Assembly: GCF_050947875.1 (NCBI RefSeq)
Contig: NC_134573.1
Coordinates: forward strand, 70,681,315-70,745,314
Direction of reading: 5' to 3'
Source: Dermacentor variabilis
Lineage: Eukaryota > Arthropoda > Arachnida > Ixodida > Ixodidae
DNA: 64,000 nucleotides
Below are positions 58,652 through 64,000 of the stretch, one piece after another. Under the pieces are notes generated by a model. It had not been told where the DNA came from, made no database searches, and saw only the letters and a program-made list of their open reading frames with translations. The position numbers and the translations under genes were made by a program. The number at the start of each line of letters is the position of its first letter. The stretch's first letter is position 1.

Positions 58652-61600
58652 GTGAGTATCAGACGACTTCGTATACGTGCGCCATTTCAGAATCACTGTA
58701 CTCACGCATGCGCAGTATTTGCAAATTAAAATGGTCTTTATGCTATGGTGCTTATTGCATTTTAGCTCAAAATAAAGCGTGCTCGTTCCCGCACAAATAT
58801 GCCTGATTTTCATGCTGAATTAACAATAATTTGAAGGTTCTTGAATTTGAGTACATTGTGCGCTCGAACGCTCATCAAGCCTACGTACGCCCATCTTAGT
58901 ATTGAAGACTCCGCCCATACTGAGAGAGAGAGTGAGAATGGAGCAAGCAAAGGCATGAGGCTTAACCAGACGGGCATCCGGTTTCCTACCCTGCACGAGG
59001 GAGAGGGGATGAGGATTAAACCAAACAAAAGGGGAAGGCGAACGAGAGATTGTTCACTCGCAGGTAGTAAACACAGAGTGTCTATAAGCGTCTTTTCAGG
59101 TGCGTTGACTTTGAAAATGTCAGCAAGCCTAGCGTTCTGGGTTGATGATGGATGAGGCTAAGCATACAGGATATTTGCCTCTGTAAGGGAATTCAACAAT
59201 TCTATTGAGCCTTGAAATCAGTGTCGACAAAATCAAAGTACTCATTGCTGAAACTAGCCGAAAGATCTCGTTATATGCATGCATTTCTTACCTTAAAAAC
59301 GGTGCGCCCTCCTCGTAGTAAGAGACACAACTCAAGGCCGTCCAGCAGGTGTCGGCAGCTGTAGAGAGGCAGCGACCGCGCGAAACCGAGGAGAAGGGGG
59401 CAGCACCCCCAGGAAGGGGGCGGCGGCCCTCTCGGACCGGCGGAAGTAGCGAGGAACCAAGACCTCGAGGAGCACAACGTACGAGATTGACCTAGTGGCC
59501 GCGTCGCGGTAAAAGCTTGTCCTCCCTGCGTGGAGGGAGCCTAACCGACTCTGCAGGCATTTTCAATAAAGTTGTTCCCTCTCTCTCTCTCTCGTAGTAA
59601 GAAAGCAATGCAGTAAGACCACATATTCAGACCACAGTTGTAAGATGTATGTTTTTGCTATTACCTGAACAGATAATAAGTTACAAGAATTTCTTTCTAA
59701 ATGCGTTATGTGACATAGGAATGATGCTGCAAGTAGCTACAGTCGGATGCGGTAAAAGCCGTATCTGCTTTCCGACCGATACCTGGAGAAAAAAGAACGT
59801 AGAACATATATTCATGGTCCACTTTTTCTTGTTGTTTTTTTTTTCGCACAGAAATGCGCTCAGGTAATGTTTGAACGTTCCCCTTATGTAGCCGTTAAGG
59901 TATTGTCAAGTAATTTCTCTAAAGGAGTAGTTTACGAAAGGAACGAACTACGTACATTGACATGGTGAAAGGAATGGGTACAAATGTTCGCCTTGCTACT
60001 GCGTTCTAGTTCAATGCGCGTTCAATGTACGTTACCAAGCAAACGTCGCGTGGCAAAGTGAGGTACTACTCATTCAAAGCGTTAAGGAGTTCGAAAAAAA
60101 AAAGCCAAGTAAGAGACCAAAACACGTCGACAACTTGAGTGCGCTGTTTGAACACCATGTGCCGTCGTTCGAATCCCGCATGGCGAAGACGGCCGACGCT
60201 CCACGGCTTTAGCAGAACGCGAGTCAACGCAACCTAGGGAAAGCGTACACAGCGCCGCTGTACAACTGTGGTAGTTCGCATTCAGCCCACACCTATTGCT
60301 AACGTTTCGCTTGCTGAACTGCTGTCGGCAGCAAGGTGCATCATTCATGGCTGCATTGCTTTATTGCGAAGCTGAGCATTTCTCTCATTTCTCTAGTAGT
60401 AAAAATATGACTTCCATGCCGCAAGAAGGGACGGGATGCACCGCTTGGATTACGGAAATCAGTTGCCTCCTTGGCTACCATCAACCGCTTGTAACACATT
60501 ACGCCACTCGTATACAGTCAGCCAGACCCAACGAACCCTACACAAAATGGAAACCGCACCCTCCGAAGTTTGACGTCGCGCTTGACGGTAAGCGGTGTGC
60601 AACCCGTTGAAAAGCTTGCTTAGGAAACAAGATGATCCAGGGATCGGCTTCGCCGTCTGACGTGGCGTCACGGCTCGGAGCGCGCACGATGAACTTTAAG
60701 AGGTATTGTGAAGGGTAGCAAAAACCCGGATATATCGAACAGAAAGGAATGCTTCGGCTCCCGCACGAGGGCCTTGTTCACAACTGAAAACGAAAAGATG
60801 TCCGCTCGTACGTGTGAGCAAGGCCCCGTGTGGGAGCCGAAGCGCCCTTTTCTTTTACGTCTATACTTTGGTTGGCGTAGCCATCTGGGTTTTTCCTACC
60901 CTTCGCAATGTTTCATCCCTACCAGACGATTTGCCGTAAAACGTTCAACTCCTTTGAGGTATTGTACACACCGGCCAGGGAGCTGCATTCGTATGAATAG
61001 CGAGAGTTTTGAGAAAGCGCAAAAATAAGCGCCAGTTAGGAAAAATAGGTTGCTGAGACGGCCACAGCGACTATATGAAAGTGAAAAAAAGGCGCCTTTC
61101 TCGAGGGGTCACTACTATAAACTACCCACTGACAGAGCAGTCCCAACGTGCTGATCCCAACAATGCTATCGCGCGTATGTCCTTTAAATTAAGAGGAAGA
61201 TTTAGCTCGGGTGCTCTTATCTAAATACACGTAAAAAGAGAATTCGTTTTTCTCGACAACCACTGCACCAAACCTGACAAGGTTTGTTGCCTTTAAAAGA
61301 AAATCTTAAAATCCAGTGACTGTTGGTTCCGAATTTTTTAGTTAGGTCGTAAATAATTTATTAAAAAATGGCAAAAATCGAACATTTTCAAAAACGAAAC
61401 TATCAAGTTTACAACTCTGTAACTCAACAACGAAAAATGATCATACAATTTTGTGAATTGCATCTAATAGTACATCTAAGGCGGACAAAATTGATATGTT
61501 GCACATGAATACAAAAACAATTTAATAATATGGAAATACATCTTTCGCAGAACCCTTGTAACCAATGTAATGAATTCACGTAAGCTGTAAAATGACACAT

Positions 61601-62575
61601 CGAATTTATCCGTTTTTAACGATCTAATGGATGCCGTTTACAGAACCGCGATATCTGTTCTTGATGCAGAGCTATGAATCCGTAAACTTCGTACTTCTAT
61701 TTCTTCCATACTTTCCAATTTTTGAAAATCTTTTTAACAAAATTCAAGCCCTAAATCGAAATACCGATTCCAACAGTCACTAGAATAGAACTTTCTCTCT
61801 CAAATGCAACAAATATCATTAAAATAGGTACAGGGGTTATCTCACAAAAAACGTTCTTGCGTTTTACATGTATTTGAATAGGTCGCGTCGGAGTTGGGCC
61901 TGAGCTAAAGCTTCCTCTTAATGCTTGTGTGGCGCAGAGCCAACGACCGCCAACGACCTTAGATAACACAAAGCATTTACGCTCTCAGCTACGACAACAA
62001 TTGCGTGTAATAAGCAAACAAGCATGCACTTCTACCATGCGACTTCTGCGCAACGATAAGGGATATACTTTTATGGTGATTAAACGACTGTTGGCTTATG
62101 CGCCAACAGATGTGTGAAAGAAAATCAGTTATTGCAGTAAAAAGCTACTCGCTTCACTTAGCAGGGTGTTCAAAGATTTCATGTTATCAGAGCTATGCGG
62201 CTAGCACGTCTGGTCTATGCCTAGTGAAAGACGTAAAACACTGGCTTCCCGGGAGGACTGCAAACGTCTGATATCAGTCAGTGCGATTTATCTATTCCTA
62301 TTTGCGCGGAACTCCTTGCGCTGCGCCGGATCTACTGTCTCGATTTTTATCACTATCAACTGCGTTCAAACATTTCAGAGAATTCTGACGATGCATAACT
62401 GTTTTCCAGGACCCGAGATTAGTGTACTCAAATCAATTCAAGTTTGACTTCGACAAGAACACGTCTGCCGTCGAATCGGAAATGCGATCTGTGGTCGCCG
62501 AAGCCGGGCTGACTTGCCTTGAATGCTACGTTTATGAAACAGAATGGCCGTTTCCTGACGTCAAAAGTTGTGTCG
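58112..62575 (+). CDS. SAM-dependent methyltransferase, JHAMT-like (partial, 2 exons)
   Basis: A class I methyltransferase of the type annotated in arthropods as juvenile hormone acid O-methyltransferase-like. Such enzymes transfer a methyl group from SAM to a carboxyl; ticks are not known to make insect juvenile hormone, so the substrate is open. Exon 1 (58112-58651) and exon 2 (62410-62575) join in phase 0 and give 235 codons plus one base. Motif I LDIGCGPGTF is at 51-60, acidic ILAIDKSPSMI at 75-85, FDF at 102-104, and FDRVYSLLCFHYVKDQ at 119-134. Family members are about 270-290 residues, so some 45 residues and the last exon(s) lie beyond exon 2. Met at 58112 was chosen because an upstream in-frame Met at 57944 lies before the TATA box. 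Confidence 0.8.
58652..59319. other. Methyltransferase intron, 5' part
   Basis: Nothing recognised beyond a short GAGA run near 58921. Confidence 0.4.
59320..59595 (+). mobile_element. LINE 3'-end fragment with (CT)n tail
   Basis: CCGACTCTGCAGGCATTTTC, AATAAAGTTGTTCCC and a CT run at 59578-59593 form an I-like LINE terminus like those at 31.9 and 38.2 kb. Coding remains are too decayed to name. Confidence 0.5.
59596..60704. other. Methyltransferase intron, middle
   Basis: No confident content. A possible exon-like patch at 60511-60594 was considered and rejected. Confidence 0.4.
60705..60909. mobile_element. Foldback MITE (~205 bp)
   Basis: Outer arms ATTGTGAAGGGTAGCAAAAA and, in reverse complement, ATTGCGAAGGGTAGGAAAAA; inner arms GCTTCGGCTCCCGCACGAGG and GCTTCGGCTCCCACACGGGG. 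Almost fully self-complementary, no ORF. Confidence 0.85.
61189..61921. mobile_element. TTAA-flanked AT-rich MITE
   Basis: Ends are TTAAGAGGAAGATTTAGCTC and, in reverse complement, TTAAGAGGAAGCTTTAGCTC, with further inner similarity (CTAAATACACGTAAAA against CAAATACATGTAAAAC). TTAA lies at both borders (61189-61192, 61918-61921). The interior of 725 bp is AT-rich and non-coding. TTAA targets are typical of piggyBac- and Kolobok-derived elements; class not proven. Confidence 0.75.
61922..62409. other. End of methyltransferase intron
   Basis: Nothing recognised before the acceptor. Confidence 0.4.
62410..62575 (+). CDS. Methyltransferase exon 2
   Basis: The acceptor GTTTTCCAG precedes 62410 and the donor GTAAGT starts at 62576. 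DPRLVYSNQFKFDF, then VVAEAGLTCLECYVYETEWP and FPDVKSCV, is the C-terminal half typical of these proteins (AGL..LECHV..T.W.F.DV pattern). It leaves one base for the next exon. Confidence 0.82.
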
Positions 62576-64000
62576 GTAAGTGTCAAAGAGCGTTACGTAT
62601 GAAACACTTGTCAAAGAATGATTGCTTTGTATACGTATTCGTTTTGGTGCTACTTATATTTTCTGCAGGTGCGAAAAGTTACGTTCCACGATTTAGACAC
62701 TCCCATATGCATTGCATGTTGGAGGTATCGGCCAGAATAATGGGCGTTTTTACTCAAACAGTGATTAAGATCACGTGATAGCTCATAAGCAGAGACTGTG
62801 GCTGAAGCATGAGCAGTTCTTTACGTCTTGCGGATTAAGGAAAACTACAGATGCCGCTAATAAGCGCAAAGTGCGCTAATTATCTGCCGTTAGCTTATGC
62901 TCTCTTTAATCAAACAGGTGCTTCTGCTTGTTGGTTCGTGCACATGTCCTAATTCGTACACAGCACCAAAGAACAACCGATAAAGGAAAGAAAGAACATG
63001 CGCCGGCGAACTCCGCGTACACGTCAAGCCGAAAACGTATCTGGGAACAGCGGGTGCTCTGTGTGCACCTGCCACTGTTTTCCTCGATTGGGGGTTATTT
63101 TCACCATTCGGTCGGTTTTCCCCCCCATTCCTGCCAAACGACACGACATATACTGGCGTTGTCATTTGAACCACGTAGAGCTGTGGATTAAAAAAAAAAA
63201 AAACCTTGACCATGTAGCGCGCATGGGGATGCGTATCGCTTGTCTCCTGTGCACTAATAGACAGTCTTCTTTATTCAGAAAATACCGTCCGGGCTTTTCT
63301 CGCACAACTTGTGAATATACGCAACATATACAACTTGCCATCATAAAATGAAGAACTGCCTTCGTCGAGTTTGGTTCGACCATTCAATCATCTCTTCTTC
63401 GTCTACCTTTTTATAATATTCTTGCCAGCTGCATCGAGCCACTATGCGAAGAGCAGTCCGCTGTATCGCTGGTGCTGAATGATCCTCGCTCACAAAATAT
63501 TATTTCGTTAACTACGACCTTGCGTCCATACACGGGGCGTATTCAGTAAACTCGGCAAAAAGGTACGAGCAAGATCTTCAGGGGATCAAACACACAAGTG
63601 ACGCAAGAGGAACATTTCAAACGTTATATTTCCGGTCTTATCCTTCGTAAGAAAATGTTAAAACACACTATTACCAGTGTTGGTCAATGAACTCCAAGGC
63701 AATAGAACAAAACTTGAGAACATGAGTAACAGAATGCTCGCCTGTATTTCTTTTGTTTTTGTTTTCTTTTGTAACACTAGGGTGACACTCTCACTCTCTA
63801 TAATTTTGTTTCGTAGTGTTTCTTGGCATTTAACTCATACTGTTTGTAGTAAAGCACCGAACACAGTAGCATAATACCGTTCTATCATGTACAACATGAC
63901 AAAGTTATGTAACGTATCCCTTTATAAATATTAATTGACTGTTTTTATGCACTTTACACTCCAAACTACTTCAGCATTTAATGAATACATTGTTGCGCCA
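62576..64000. other. Following intron, final exon not found
   Basis: No segment matching the expected methyltransferase C-terminus was found. No other gene or repeat was recognised. Confidence 0.4.

Noticed and set aside
60511..60594. Possible extra methyltransferase exon (YTKWKPHPPKFDVALD before a GGTAAG donor)
   Set aside because: Its acceptor phase does not match exon 1, and exons 1 and 2 already join seamlessly at DATP/DPRL.
62660..62778. Final methyltransferase exon after TTCTGCAG
   Set aside because: The translated segment does not resemble the expected family C-terminus.

Overview
This window looks like a euchromatic but heavily transposon-loaded piece of an ixodid (hard) tick genome. 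The host genes have many short exons and long introns. The interspersed repeats are of tick-like types: tRNA-derived SINEs, CR1/L2-like, I-like and RTE LINEs, Ty3/gypsy LTR elements, a PIF/Harbinger transposon, a Penelope-like element and many foldback MITEs. The tick assignment rests on these repeats and on protein character; no species-level marker was seen.

Host gene 1 (+ strand, 765-35788) is a complete eight-exon ornithine decarboxylase (ODC)-type gene of 422 codons. All eight exons join in consistent phase. It keeps the PLP lysine (K62), the HVGGG and GGG motifs, Glu of EPG, and the Cys-Asp pair of the substrate loop. It has Gly where canonical ODC has the PLP-phosphate Arg277, and Asn where canonical ODC has substrate Asp332. 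It also stops about 25-40 residues short of vertebrate ODC. It is therefore a divergent ODC, a paralogue with altered chemistry, or an antizyme-inhibitor-like protein. Its introns carry most of the mobile DNA: a CR1/jockey-like LINE (3-6.5 kb), a SINE, a foldback satellite (8 kb), a minisatellite (12.7 kb), a 10.3-kb PIF/Harbinger element in intron 5 (13885-24221) with its own nested insertions, a Penelope fragment (27.3-28 kb, intron 6; 27123-28383), and in intron 7 (28488-35503) a decayed gypsy element interrupted by an I-like LINE, plus a solo LTR.

The PIF/Harbinger element was reconstructed from its ends inward. It has imperfect terminal inverted repeats at 13885-13948 and 24167-24221, with TAA/TAG target duplications. 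A Myb/SANT-like companion gene lies on + (three exons, 14166-19797), and a frameshifted DDE transposase lies convergently on - (23394 to 19929). A LINE, a palindromic SINE array and MITEs are nested inside.

Region 36-46 kb holds no recognisable host gene. It contains SINEs, LINE 3' tails in tandem, and a 5'-truncated RTE LINE with an uninterrupted 833-codon endonuclease-reverse transcriptase ORF (41441-43942). Region 46.8-53.8 kb is one Ty3/gypsy element on the - strand with two LTRs. The upstream LTR is split by a 1-kb insertion, and the element sits between two (TA)n tracts. A solo LTR of the same family lies at 54555-54971 with a 4-bp target duplication.

Host gene 2 (+ strand, from 58112) is the first part of a SAM-dependent methyltransferase resembling arthropod juvenile-hormone-acid-methyltransferase-like proteins. 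It has a TATA box at 58007, exon 1 at 58112-58651 and exon 2 at 62410-62575, and its C-terminal exon(s) are probably beyond the window. Its intron holds at least two foldback MITEs and a LINE tail.
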